Of a stretch of 64,000 nt of DNA, positions 47,841 to 60,150 are shown piece by piece. The translations under genes and the position numbers were made by a program. The DNA is from Tamarix chinensis (lineage: Eukaryota; Streptophyta; Magnoliopsida; Caryophyllales; Tamaricaceae): positions 70,275,245-70,339,244 of the forward strand of contig CM060175.1 in assembly GCA_030549775.1 (NCBI GenBank). The letters run 5' to 3'. Positions within the stretch are counted from its first letter, which is position 1. Each line of letters starts with the position of its first letter. The notes under the pieces are model-generated. The model had not been told where the DNA came from. It searched no databases and worked only from the letters and a program-made list of their open reading frames with translations.

Positions 47841-49235
47841 TCTTGTAATTTAAGCTTTGAATACTACTAGCATAATGCTTTTCACTATCCATAACTGTAA
47901 TAGTGTTATAAAAAAATTATAGACAATAGTTAAACCATTACCCACTTAAAATAATAGGATGAGAGAAGAGCAAAAAGAGAGATGAAAAAAAATATGAGAG
48001 GATAATTTTTAATTCTTTTGGGAAACCAATCCCACTCACACTCAATATAAAATAATAAGGTAAAGTAGTGAAATAAGAATAACAAACTTTGCCTACTAAT
48101 ATTGATAGTAAAACAAAAGTCAATCAACTAATATTTCCATCCTCGTATTTATGTCCAATCTTTGATCAATCAATAAAATAGCAAATATAAAATAAGGTCT
48201 TATATAGTATCAATAGCAATTCATAATTTATAATAATTTAAAGAAAAAGAAAAATTATAACCCTAATATTACTCAAGAACATAAAACAAAAAAATTAACT
48301 TCTATTTTATGATAAAAAACCTACAATATGTCATCTAAGGTGATGCTTTCATAAGCATTGCATAGCTTTATGATGATATAATTTGATTGGGAAATGATAT
48401 ACTTTTGGAATCATATAACTTATGAATACGGTTCGGATGGTATTCAAGGGTTTTACTATACATTTGTATGATGAGGTAGGTTTTATGAGGAAAATGTTGT
48501 AAGTTTAAGAGTGTTTATGCATCGGTCAAATGCCCTTTGTGGATGTAGTTGTATTAATTTGGGCAGGCCTTTGATGAATTACATGTTCTTGAAGATCCTC
48601 TGGTCATAATAATTTGATGTTATGGAATGGAAATAAAAATGTAGTTGGAGAAAGGTTGATTGAGGATGTAACACTTATGGTGAGAAGTTTACCTATTTGA
48701 TATTATACATATTTTTATTTTATTTTTCCTTAGAGATTTTCCTAGTTTTGGATCTTATGTTGCCTCTATCCTATAAGAGGGATAGTAATGACATTTTCAT
48801 TTTGGCAATTAGTAAAGAGTAAATATTTTTATATAAGGGTGAATGGTATTAAGGGATTCATAGCGATGTATTTCAGTTAGGAGACATAAGGATTGTAAGG
48901 GTGATGAGATGTTGAATTCATTGGGTAACTTATGGGTGTAACTAAGAGTTGACCATGGTGAGGCATTTTTTCAGTTATAGAAATATCATAGTGCATGGAT
49001 GCTGTGATTTTATACATAGGTTCCTTTGCTAGTTGTTGGGTCTGTGTTAGGCCTAGCATGGTGTTTACTACTTGCTTCCATTTTTCTTAGAGAATTTGGT
49101 TACCCATTACTTTTTTTCCATCTTATGTTAGTGTAATTTTCCTTTGTTCTCTTTCCTACAAAATATTGATTCATTATTCTATATTAAACTTCAATTTATT
49201 TCCCTTAATAGGTGAACTTTGAAATGGAGTTCCTT
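47841..49235. other. AT-rich stretch without recognisable gene
   Basis: No family was recognised. Since LTR F1 begins just after it with a polypurine-like tract in front, this could be the eroded 3' internal part of the element that owned F1. Weak resemblance of 48560-48700 to the end of a Gypsy integrase/chromodomain was considered but is not convincing. Open frames at 47930-48127 and 48877-49059 show no known motif. Confidence 0.35.
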
Positions 49236-49247
49236 TTAAAAGGGTAG
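49236..49247 (+). other. Possible polypurine tract before LTR F1
   Basis: ttaaaagggtag stands directly before tgatataataccc, the F1 start, and follows ttgaaatggagttcc. This matches the usual order polypurine tract then 3' LTR. If right, F1 is a 3' LTR and not a solo LTR. Confidence 0.4.
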
Positions 49248-51143
49248 TGATATAATACCCAATTTCTCAAAACCCTAGCTTATTCAATATCTTTTGTATT
49301 TAAAAATAAAATCATATAACTTTAACTATTTTATTACATCCTTTATCAAATTTTAAACCCTAACTTCATTTTTGAAATATTTCATTTGTATTGTGAAATC
49401 CTTTCTCACAAGTTTATTAAGTACTTATGAGCCACTTTTAGTTATCAAACGTATTCCAAATCAGTCAAATTCTTTTATTTTAGGAATCCCTTTTCTAGGT
49501 CCCCTAAGGTGTATCAAAATTCTAATAGGAAATATATAAGAAAAAATATATTATTTATGAGGTTTATCACCTAAGGTGTAGCCATGTTTTAGTGTTTTAA
49601 GCCCCTGAATGACCCTTTTAGGTATCCAAAATTTACAAAACTTTGTGGATCATTATATTTTATCATAATTGAGATTGAAATGATTTAAAAAATATATGCA
49701 ATTATTTTTCTAATTTTAGGATTTATTGAGATAGTTTTGGACATAATAAGTCATCAAATTCTGACATTTCATCCTCTAAACAAAATATACTTTTGTGAGA
49801 TCAATCCCATTATTTGATTGTTGATTAGTATAGATAAGAACCACTAATTTATACCAATAATATCATTTCATATCCTTACCCCTTTTTAGTTATCATATTA
49901 AATTTGAATCTCTTCGCAAAGTTATAATTTTATCCTTAACTAATTTTCCTCCACCAATTTTCCTTTCCCCCTAGCCTTTATTTTCATTTGTGAAGCAATA
50001 CATATACACTTATGAACCTGCAATTTTTTAAGTATTTAGGGTTACTAAACTACCCATATATAATTTCTAACATAACATGTTTTCTTTCCTTTATTTTTCA
50101 TCCTCCTTCTCCCAAGTTTTCTCTTCTTACACACCACTCCCTCCTTCCTTTCTTCCTTGGTATTTTTCACATAAATATTCTAGCTTGTGTAATTACCTAA
50201 ATACCCTTATACAACCTCCTATGTAAACTAAAATATATTCCAACATTATCACCACTTGATCTTATCCTTCCACCTCATTTTATTCCACCTCCAACTCTCT
50301 CTTTTCTCTTTCTTTGCCACTAGAACTAGTGCCACTACACCACAACATTGTGCCATTTTTATGCACCACAACAACCACCAAAAATTTTACCATTTATCTT
50401 GCTCCACTTTTCTCCATTTTATTCTCATCTACTTTCCTCTTTGTCATCACTTCTCCCTCTATTTTTGAAATTGTCTTCTCTATTTTCTTCCATTGTTGAT
50501 ATTTTTTCCTTTTCCAAAACTTGAAGATGAATTTATTATTCTTTCCTCATTTATTCTACCTCCTTTGATTTGGTTTTTATCTGTTTCTCTTTGCTAATCA
50601 TTTCATGGTTTTCCTAGGTATAAGGAGGCTTATGGAATTTTTTTAGTCATTACTTTTTCTAGTATTTTGCTACTTTTAGAGCTTATACTAAACTTAAGAT
50701 CTTTTATTTCATATAATCATATTTAATTTATGAATCTATGGATGTATGCCATGTTCGTTGGGCTAAGGGTTTCGATCTAAATATTGGTCTTTGTGGATTT
50801 TTTTGGTTTGATGAAATTGATAATACCATATTCTAAATCTTGAATTTTATATGAACTTTGATGTTTAACATATCTTGATTCAAATATATTTTGATAGATT
50901 AATTTTTGATTAAAATATTATCAAGGTTCGATGTTCTTGATGATTTTATAGATTTTATTTAATTGGATAATAAATAGATAATCCTTACATATTATAGCAA
51001 GACTTTGACATATAATATGTTAGTTAAAAATAATATTTAAAGGCTTTTAGTTTTGGTTGAAATTTTGAATGTTTTAGACATGTTACTGAAACATTCAAAG
51101 TGTTCTAAGCCTAATTACCCTCTAAAAACCCTAATTAGGATTT
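49248..51143 (+). mobile_element. Giant LTR F1, first part
   Basis: Begins tgatataataccc. Contains a weak C/T-rich tract (49930-50520) and cctaggtataaggagg (50614) as in E near 43343. It is broken by G at 51143 and resumes at 54406-54678, where F2 begins. Its 3' part is not in the window. It is more diverged than the others and has no genes. Confidence 0.55.
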
Positions 51144-54100
51144 TGTAGTACCCCCAAAATTCACTACTAAAAAATTTCATTTTATTAAAAGAATTAGTGG
51201 AAAAAAATAATAAATTATAAATTTCGGGGATATTACAGCCACACTTAGTACCAGACCAGTTAACTCCTACTGTTCTAGTACCAAGTGCTAAGGCTAAAAG
51301 AGTAAAATATAATTTATGAGAAACTCAAGCCATATTTAAATAAGAGTAGTGTAATAAATAATTTACAAGAATAGGATCCACCAATGGAGGTTACAAGAAT
51401 AAGGATCTCATTTAAACTAGGGGTTAAAAATAAATAAAGAGTGAAACGCTAGGACTTTTCGAATAATTCCTTATACTCTTGTCCGTTGCCCACTTGAAGA
51501 ACCCCTGAAATGGATGTACAAGGGACACTATCCATTGAATAGGTAGGGGACCCATGAATGGAACCCTTTAGTATTATGGTATTATTAACCCTTTAAAATA
51601 CACTAAAAAGTAAGCCCACGATGCAATACATGATACAAAACTATATACATATATAATAAGATGTGCATATATAACATTCACATACTTAACAAGTCCATCA
51701 AATATTAATAGGTTAAAACGTACAATCAATACTTCTTGGCCTTAAGCCATTAGTCCATCATTATTTAATCATCTCTCGGATTATATATGCATGTGAGTGT
51801 AGGAATCGCTCTATTATAGCCGGTAGATTGGAAGCATATAGGGTAGAATGCTTCTAACCACTATTATTACTGGTGAATCGGTCTCTAAGGTATAAGGCTC
51901 CTAGCCACTATTATTCGCCGGTGGACTGGTCTATCCCCGATTCACATGGTGTTCCACAATAAGTGATTAGTATTTTCCATGATTTAATTATGTCCAAGTG
52001 AGTGTAGCAACCCCACTATTATAGTTGGTGGACTGAAATACATATAGGGCAGAATGCTCCTAACCACTATTATTGTCGGTGGATCGGTCTCCAAAGTAGA
52101 AGGCTATTCGCCGGTGGACCAGTTTGGCCCTGACTTATATTCTTTCACTTTCATGATTAGTTTTTCCCATTTTAATTATCACAACAATTCCATTTATTTG
52201 CCTCGGACGGGAGATAAACATCTCAGGATACAAAATTACATTGTTTGCGCCGGTGCATACGAGCTACTCAATATCCTTCAACTATCAACCCAAGGATGCA
52301 GAGGTGTCCTAGTCGTATTGGTACATACAACTACTCACTACCCTAACGACAAGGACACCTAATCCATAAGTATGCACACTCTTACATAGACATATTACTA
52401 AAATGCCCTTAGGGCTCATTATAAGATTATTCATGCATCAATGGTCATAATAATATAATATATCATGGATAAGTACTTAATATTTTTATTAATAACAAAA
52501 CTCCTTCATTAAGCATTATTTGTACACATGGCACATAAACTAACATGCTTTCTTTTTTATCAATTAATATAAGAAACTACATATATCATGCTAAACAACA
52601 TATATCATGCATATATTAAAACCCTAATGTGCTAGTATACATTTATCCATATGTTTAAGTGGGGGTTTAACGATTACATTAATTCCCTTAAAAATCGAAC
52701 CTTACCGATATCCCAATTAAAGATTCAAGATTTGATTAGCGAAACCAATACCTAAAAATAATATCAATACTTATAATAATAGAAATAAGAAAACAAAAAG
52801 CATAAGACTTTGTAAAAACTTAATTAATGAAATACTTAAATTAACTATTACTATACCTTAAAATTCCATTAACAAAATTAACCCAATGCATGCATCAACT
52901 CACAGTGCTCATGCAGCATAGACGCATGTAAAGTAAGGAGGGAAAGGGTCAAAACTGGCATAAGGAGAAGAAGGGGGAGCTAATTTGGGGTTAGGGTTTT
53001 GAGGCTAGGAAAGAGGACAGGTGGGGGAGAGTTAGGGAAAGAGAAGGGTGAAGAGGGGGTGTAGGTGGAGGTCAAGTATGGGTTATCGGTGGTCAAGGGC
53101 AGTTGCGGTAGTGACAACAACTGCAGAGGGGCTGCGAAGGGGGTTGTAGAGGTGGAGGTGGCTAAGAAGGAAGGAAATGGGAGGAGTAAAATGATGGTAT
53201 GAGGGGGTTTGCCTCAACCAAGCAAGGTGAAGGGGTGGTAGGGGAGATTATAGGAAGGGTTTTGGTGGTTTAGGTGGCAGAAAAGGCAATGGGATGATGG
53301 TGGAAGGAGGAAGTTTAGGGTGCCTATCAAGAAGGGGGAAAAAAAGAGGTGACAAAGGAGAGGAATGCAGGGTGGCTTGAGGGGTGGTGTAGGGTTGTAG
53401 GGATGGTGTAGAGGGTGGAAAAGTTGGTGAAGGCAGCTAGTGAGGTGGAGGTAATGGAAAAGGGGGCAGTGGTGCTAAAAAAGGGGCTTAGGATGAAAGG
53501 AGAAGAAAGGAAGAGGAGGGGATCGAGAGGAGGAAGAGTGCTCAAAAATGGGCAGAGGAGGGGTTGTTGAAGAGAAGAAAAAGGAGGGGAGAGGAAGGGG
53601 AGCAGGTGGCCTAATTGGATGGAAGGGAGAGGGAAGGAAGGTCATGGATGGCAATGGGTGCAAGGCTTGTTTGGTTCAAAATGGGAAGAAAAGGATGTGA
53701 GAGAAGGGGTAGAGAGAGGGAGAGTGGTAGGGAGGAAGGCGGTTGTAGGGAGGTGGCAGTTGTAGGTGTTCGAGGTGGTTAGGCATGGTGGAGGAAGAAA
53801 GGAAGAAGAAGAAGGAAGGAGGGGCATGCTGGGTGAGGGAAAAGAAGGGTGAGCATGGGCCGGCCCTATTTTTTGAAGGAAGGAAAAAAATAAAGGAGAT
53901 TAGGTTGGGTGATGATGTGTGAGATAAGGGGAGAGAAAGGGGAGTGGGTCAACGGCCTAGACGCGAGGAGAGGGAGGGCAAGTCGTGCCTGGCAGTTCGA
54001 AGGAAAGAAAACAGAAAATGAAATAAAGGAGAAAAAAGAGAAAAAGAAGAATGAAAAGGAAAAAAGGGAAAAAGGAAAAGGGAAAATAGGGAAAATAAGA

Positions 54101-54400
54101 TAAATTAATTTATAAAATAATAGAATGTAATATTTTTGGTAGATAAATAAATTTAATAATTTAGTTTAATAATTTTCAAAATGTTAATTTTAGAAAAAAT
54201 ATTGGTTTGGAAATTTATTCAAATAGCATGAGTATGATAAAATAAAAAAATATTTATTTTAATTTATTAACTACTCCTATCAAATTTTATATACTCAAAT
54301 TTCCATAAAAATAATTAAATTAAGTAAATTAAAAGCTTATTTATCCTAATTAAAATTTATTTATTAAATTATAGGCATTTAAAAATTTGGGGAGATTACA
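51144..54400 (-). mobile_element. Solo LTR G, 3257 bp (TSD GATTT)
   Basis: Plus strand starts tgtagtacccccaaaattca and ends ggggagattaca, with gattt at 51139-51143 and 54401-54405. It belongs to the B subfamily, reversed: terminal block at 51235-51300, hairpin block near 51500-51590, array at 51800-52135, and purine-rich tract (the complement of the pyrimidine tract) at 52920-54110. It lacks the 1-kb minisatellite of A and B, leaving only remnants such as atgcccttagggctc at 52400. Open frames on either strand within 53300-54100 are compositional. Confidence 0.9.
51800..52135. repeat. ACCGG / AATAGTGGC array of LTR G (inverted)
   Basis: Units read on the plus strand as ccactattattcgccggtgg and gactggtctatcc. 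Two blocks separated by the gatttaattatgtcc spacer. Confidence 0.8.
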
Positions 54401-54405
54401 GATTT

Positions 54406-54678
54406 AATCTAAGGTAATTGTATTTATGACACATTTTTTCATTAAAGTGAATAATTAACTCCAAAATGGCATTTTTAGCATAATTAGGAGTCAATGGTTT
54501 ACATTTTATCATTTTCTTTGACCTTATGAATAGTAATTTTTAGAAATCTATTTTTTTTTGGTATGAGCTTCTCATTATAAACCAACATTTTCCCACAACC
54601 AATGGATAATGTTTTTGTGAATAGTGAAAACTTTAAAATTAGGTGCGGGAAATTGTTTTAACTTGGTTACACTATTTA
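54406..54678 (+). mobile_element. Giant LTR F1, second part
   Basis: Continues F1 after the G duplication, with ccttatgaatagtaattttt (54523) matching E near 44872. It stops where F2 begins at 54679. Confidence 0.5.
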
Positions 54679-55971
54679 TGTATACTGAAAATTTAACTTT
54701 ACCCTAATCTTGAGTGATTAGTATTTTAATATTTTCCTAATTCTTTAAGCCTACCTTTAACCCTAAGTCTAACCCTAAACTTCTTCTTTTTCTTTTATCT
54801 TTTATCTTTTTCCATTATTCTCCTTTTTATCTCTTTTTATTTTTACCTAGTTCTTCTCCTTGCATAATTATCCCCCTAACGCAACCAAGTAGTTTTGATT
54901 TGGTTATTGAAACCAGAATCCCCAACCACTACCAAACGTTCAATACACCATAATCACCTCCGTTCATTAAAGTAATTTTCATGCCAAATATCACCCCATT
55001 CCATGTGTTATGCATCCTATATGCACCTTTATCACACTTAACAATTTTCACATCATCCATATACCCCTTCTCTCTCCATCCTTTAATCATTTATTACTCT
55101 TCTAACTTAAGCCCTAATCTCTTCTCTCATTTGGAGCTCTCTTCTTCTCATTATACCCTTTAGATCTTCCATTTTTTTATAGAAAGATTTGTTTTGTTTA
55201 GTCACCTAATGCTACACCACTATTAGTGGCCTAGGCACCCCACATTGTATGCCCTTGTTAGTGTGAAAAGCCGATGGAGCAACACCACCCAACCTTTATA
55301 CGATAAAACCCAACCAATGTGAGTACCTCATGTTATGACTCTCCTTCAACATGAGCGCCTTACATTATGCTCCCTTGCCAATATGACTTCTTTATGTAAT
55401 TCATCCCTTATTTTTTTTTCTTTGGCTCTTTTTTTTTTGGTACCCATTTACCTTACCTTTACTTGTTTGTTTTCCAACATTTCATTTTAGGGTAATATTT
55501 TGGTGGTCTTAGAGGATGAGTCTTGGGGATTTTTTTATTTCCTAGTGACCATTGATATTTGAGTAAGGATGCATGTCATTATTTAAAGTTTTTTGATGTT
55601 ATATGTTCACAACATTCAATGTTATGTTCATATGATTCCTTTACTTTGAAAATATATTGGTATAGCTATTCTCATGAAATAATGTTGTTGAGGTTATTTA
55701 ATTATCTTATTTTATTACAATATGAAATCATGATAGTTATGCAAAAGTACAAAGGTCTATGTTGATTCTTGTTATAAGCTTTGTCTTACAACCCTATAAT
55801 GTTTGCATGTTCTTATATGTTAATTGAGCTATGTAGTGTATATATAAATAAACATTATCATGATGGAATATGTTGAGGATGAGAATTTGCTAATTTTGGG
55901 TCTTATAGGGTTTTGGTGACATGTTTGGGGGAGGTTTTGATTAAGTAAAATTATAGATGTTTGGGTAAGAT
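54679..55971 (+). mobile_element. Giant LTR F2, left part
   Basis: Starts tgtatactgaaaatttaac and aligns to the start of E (ccctaatcttgagtgatta against tctaatcccgagtaatta). Pyrimidine-rich zone at 54780-55180, then tagggtaatattttggtgg (55488) as in E near 43345. No gene; the frame at 55559-55765 has no known motif. Interrupted at 55971 by C2. Confidence 0.65.
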
Positions 55972-56719
55972 TGTAACACCCCAAAATTCACAATTTTTTT
56001 TTAAAGCGGAAAGATTTTAAATTAAAATTTGTAAATTCTAGGGACATTACCGCCGCACTTAGTACCAAACCGATTCTCTCCGACCATTTTAGTACTAAGT
56101 GCTAAGGCTAAGAAAAGTTTAAAATTCAATTATAAAATTAAGACAAGCTAAAATTCAAATAATTATTAAACGGATGTAAAACAAAATCAGAGTACGTATC
56201 AAGAATTGTAATTCATTTCCAAAAGAGAATTAAACTTACAACTGATAAAAGGTTTATTCAAATACTCAATCGAGTAATAAATCAAAATGGACGAATCCAA
56301 TACAAAATAACTAGTAAAAGGAAATACATCGCATAAAGAATAAATATGGCCACAACTCTCGAACCTTAAGCCAAATAAGCTCAACACACAGCCCTGACGG
56401 ATGTCTCGCCCACCTGCACAAAGTTAGAGAGGGCCTTCTGAGAGCATCACCCATGAAAAGGGTGATTAGTACGCTACGTACCGAGCAAGGTAACCGAGTA
56501 CTAAGGCCGACACATAAACACATCAAATCATGCAGGATAATAATCAACATATGATTTCAAACTACACATATGATACATAAAAGCGTATAGAGAAATTCAT
56601 AGCCCATCATCAACAAGCCCACACATAAGGCCAAAAGGTCCAATTTAAGTATTTAATTTTTCTTTTATCTGAATTCGATACACACCATGATTTATATCAA
56701 ATCCATGTAAGTACAGGAA

Positions 56720-57075
56720 CACCCCACTATTATTGGTGGTGGGCCGGTCACTTGCGGAACAAAGTCCAAACCACTATTTTTTGTCGGTGGATCAGTCACT
56801 TGCGGGACAATAGTCCACACCACTATTCCTGACTGGTAGATCAGTCTGGTTCCTGCTCACATGGTGTTCCACTATAAGTAATTAGTATCTTTTAATAGCT
56901 TAGCAATCCTGGTTTGTGTTTGTTGAGCTCGTGTCACCTCACTATTATTACTAGTGGGTCGGTCACATATAGGACATCATGTCCTAACTACTATTATAAC
57001 TAGTGGATCGGTCGCACATAGGGTAAAACCCCAACCACTATTCCTGACCGGTGGATCGGTCTAGACCCGGTTCAA
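56720..57075. repeat. ACCGG / AATAGTGGC array of LTR C2 (inverted)
   Basis: Units read ccactattcctgaccggtgg and atcggtctagacccgg on the plus strand. Two blocks of three, as in C. Confidence 0.8.
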
Positions 57076-57159
57076 TAATATTCCACTTTAAAAGATAAAT
57101 GTCTTAAATATTTTATTCATAAACATTTTCCTAGACATGCATGACTAACTCCATGCAAC

Positions 57160-57540
57160 CCTAGCTCCCATGCAAACCCTAACTCCATGTAAACTACACT
57201 TCTATGCAAACCCTAGCTCCATATAGACATGGTTCCATGCAAACCTGAATTCACATGCAAACCCTAGCTTCATATAGACTACACTTCCACGCAAACCCTA
57301 ATTCATATGCAAACCCTAGCTCCACGTATACCACGCTTCCACGCAAACCCTAGCTCCACGTAGACATGCTTCCATGTAAACCCTAGCACCATACCATTTC
57401 ATGTAAAACTCTAACCCATACCATTTCATACAAAACTCTAACACCATACCATTTCATACAAAACCCTAACACCATGCCCTTTTATGCAAAACCCTAACAC
57501 CATGCCATTTCATTCAAAACCCTAACACCACATTGTTACA
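57160..57540. repeat. AAACCCTA-rich (telobox-like) array of LTR C2
   Basis: About thirteen AAACCCTA or close variants (aaaccctagctcc, aaaccctaacacc, aaactctaac) in 380 bp, spaced about 25-45 bp, with catgcaaaccctag and accataccatttcat words. CCCTAAA is the plant telomere motif, but here it is interspersed and not a (CCCTAAA)n run. Confidence 0.85.
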
Positions 57541-57899
57541 CTCCCCGTCATTATTTTACAACTCTAACATGCAAGTCTTAAGGCCACACCATATAATAAT
57601 AATAGCATAAATATACACACAATTCTCATGCCACAATTTATTCATACCAACATACTTCAACTCCACTTTATACCGCATACGAAATAATTAATAATGATAA
57701 ACATAGAATACATGGCATATGAAGTACATAATGCATACAAACACACAAAAGGCCTTAATAACACCCTTACCTAAAACGACACCGGTCTTGGAGCACGCTC
57801 CTATGCCTCCTTAGGGCTTTGACTGGTCTCACCTACTATGAGGGAAAAGCTAAAATTAGACTCCCTCCTATTAAAAATACTATTAATCACTAACTTATT

Positions 57900-58516
57900 A
57901 TAAGACTAGGTTTTTAAATAAATAATAATATATTGATAAAATAACATTAATTAATTACTAACTTTGCTAAAGATATAGAAATAATAGAATATAATAAAAG
58001 TTGATAATATAAGGTTGGAAACTTTACCCTAATAATAATAATGGTATTAAAATAATAATAGTAAGGATACTAAAAATAATATCAATAATAATATAATTAC
58101 GAATAATAATAATAGTAACAATAATAATAATAAGGACATTATTCAAAACAAAATGAAATAAGGGCTTCGACCCCTTTACTAAAATAATAATAATGATGAC
58201 ATAATAATACTAATAATGATAAAAGCCATAATAATATTACAAAATAATAGTAACCATAATGGTAATAATAGGAAATATAGTATTTGAAGATAAAAAGAAG
58301 TAAGGTTTCCACCCTACATTGAATAATGGTAACTTAATAAATAATAATAATAACACTAATAAGAATAAATACTAATAATAATAAAAATACTAATAACCCT
58401 AATAATAATAAAACATGATATTTATCATACTACTGCTAAAATTTAAAATAAGCACAATAGGGTCTTAGTCCTTTATAAAATAATAATACTAAGACTTGAG
58501 AATAATAATAATGATA

Positions 58517-58551
<35 letters not shown>

Positions 58552-58554
58552 GTG

Positions 58555-58619
<65 letters not shown>

Positions 58620-58900
58620 AACAACAACAATGACTATAATAAAATTATTAACAACACTTATGGTAAAATATTTGTATTAATAATAATGGAATAGTAATAA
58701 TAGGAATTCGAAATAAGAAATAATAGTAATAACTATACTTATAACATTTTAATATTAATAATAGTAATAATAGAATAATAAGGATACAAATTATAAAATC
58801 GAATTACAAACAACAATAGGGCTTCAACCCTTAACAGAATAATAATAATAATAAAATTAATATTAATAACAATAATAATACATATTAAATATGGAAATAA
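57900..58900. repeat. AAT trinucleotide zone with (AAT)n and (ATG)n microsatellites
   Basis: Many AATAAT runs. The longest is at about 58515-58590, followed by (ATG/GAT)n at 58588-58620 and AAC units. The poly-Ser/Leu frame at 58436-58630 on the minus strand is a translation of this repeat. Confidence 0.95.
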
Positions 58901-58984
58901 TAATAATAGGATTTATATAAGAATAATTGAAATAAATTAATTTAAGGCTTGTAAAAATAGGAAAAAGGGTTAAGAGGGCCTAGG

Positions 58985-60150
58985 GTTGAACCTTAGGCTG
59001 GTGGGGATAGGCGGCACCGGCGGTGGTGCACAGCGGCGGCAGCGGCCGAAAAAAGAGAAGAAAAGAGTAAAGTTGAATCTTGGGAAAAAGATAGGGGGAA
59101 TGGAGGTGGAAGTTGGGCTGTTTATGGTTGCCCAAAAGGAGAGGGACATACTGGAGGTGGCGATGCAGCCAAAGGTGGTGGTGAACGGCAGCGGTGGTGG
59201 TGGCCGAATGGAGAAGAAGAAGAGAAAGAGAGGAGGAGAGGGAGGGAGAGGAAAAGAAAGGTAGGGGAAGGTAGAGGAGGGTTTGTAGAAGAGAATGGGA
59301 GGTGAGAGAAGCGGCGGAAGAGGTGGAGGAGGTGGCTAAGGGTGATTTGAAGGGCGGTGGTGGCAGAAAATGGTTTGGTTACGAAGGGTAGTTCGCACGA
59401 TCATGGTGGATTTTTTGGGAAGAATTGAAGGGTATGGGTGATCTAGTTAGTTAGAGGGAGGTGCAAGGAAGGCGTAGGTGGAGAGAACGGGTGTTGGTGT
59501 TGGCCGGAGATAGCGAAAGTGGCGTCTAAAGGTGAGGCGGCTGCAATGTCGGGGAATTCTAGGTAAGTGACCAAAAACTCGATACGAGGCCAACCTGGGG
59601 GTATTTATAGACTGAAGGGGAAGTTAGGGTTGAAGGGAAAGTGGGGGAGTGATAGGAAGACGTGGTAACCGGCCGATGAGGGCAACCGCCACACTTTTGG
59701 TAGATGAGTTAGGGGGAAGAAAGAGGAAGGAAAACCACCGGTCAAAACGGTCATAACCGAAGGCAAAATTTTTTAGAGGTGGCGGTGAGTTGTAGGTCGG
59801 AGGTTGATGGGGCTAGCAAATGCGAGGGGTTGGGGAAGACGAAGAAGTGGGGGCGTTGGACCAGGAGGTTAGGGGCAGAAAATAAAGAAAGAAAAGAGGA
59901 GGAAAACCGGTCGGGCGCAGGACTAAAGGTATATTAAATAAAATGACGTGTTTTGGGTAGAAAATCGAAGAAACACAGCACTCCGGCTGCCAAAGGAGTA
60001 AGAAAAGAAGCAATGGGAGTGGGTCACGGTAGGGGAAGAAAAAGAAGGAGGAAATTAGGTCGTGCTAGGCCCAAATCGGGGAGGAAAAGAAAAAGAAGGA
60101 AAAGAAAGGAAAGGAAGAAAGAAAAGGAAAAGAAAAAGAGAAAAATAATG
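58985..60150. repeat. Purine-rich, CpG-containing segment of LTR C2
   Basis: G/A-rich with ggcggcaccggcgg, gtggtggcc and long aaaaagaag runs; the complement of the segment at 18405-19480 in C. The frames at 58986-59264 and 59953-60156 have no motif beyond low complexity. Confidence 0.75.

Noticed and set aside
48540..48720. Possible integrase C-terminus or chromodomain before F1
   Set aside because: Similarity limited to a few residues, in different frames, and not distinguishable from chance.
53327..54103. Several open frames on both strands in LTR G
   Set aside because: Purine-rich complement of the pyrimidine tract; low-complexity Lys/Glu/Gly or Pro/Ser products.
58436..58630. Poly-Ser/poly-Leu frame
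   Set aside because: Translation of (AAT)n/(ATG)n microsatellites in LTR C2.
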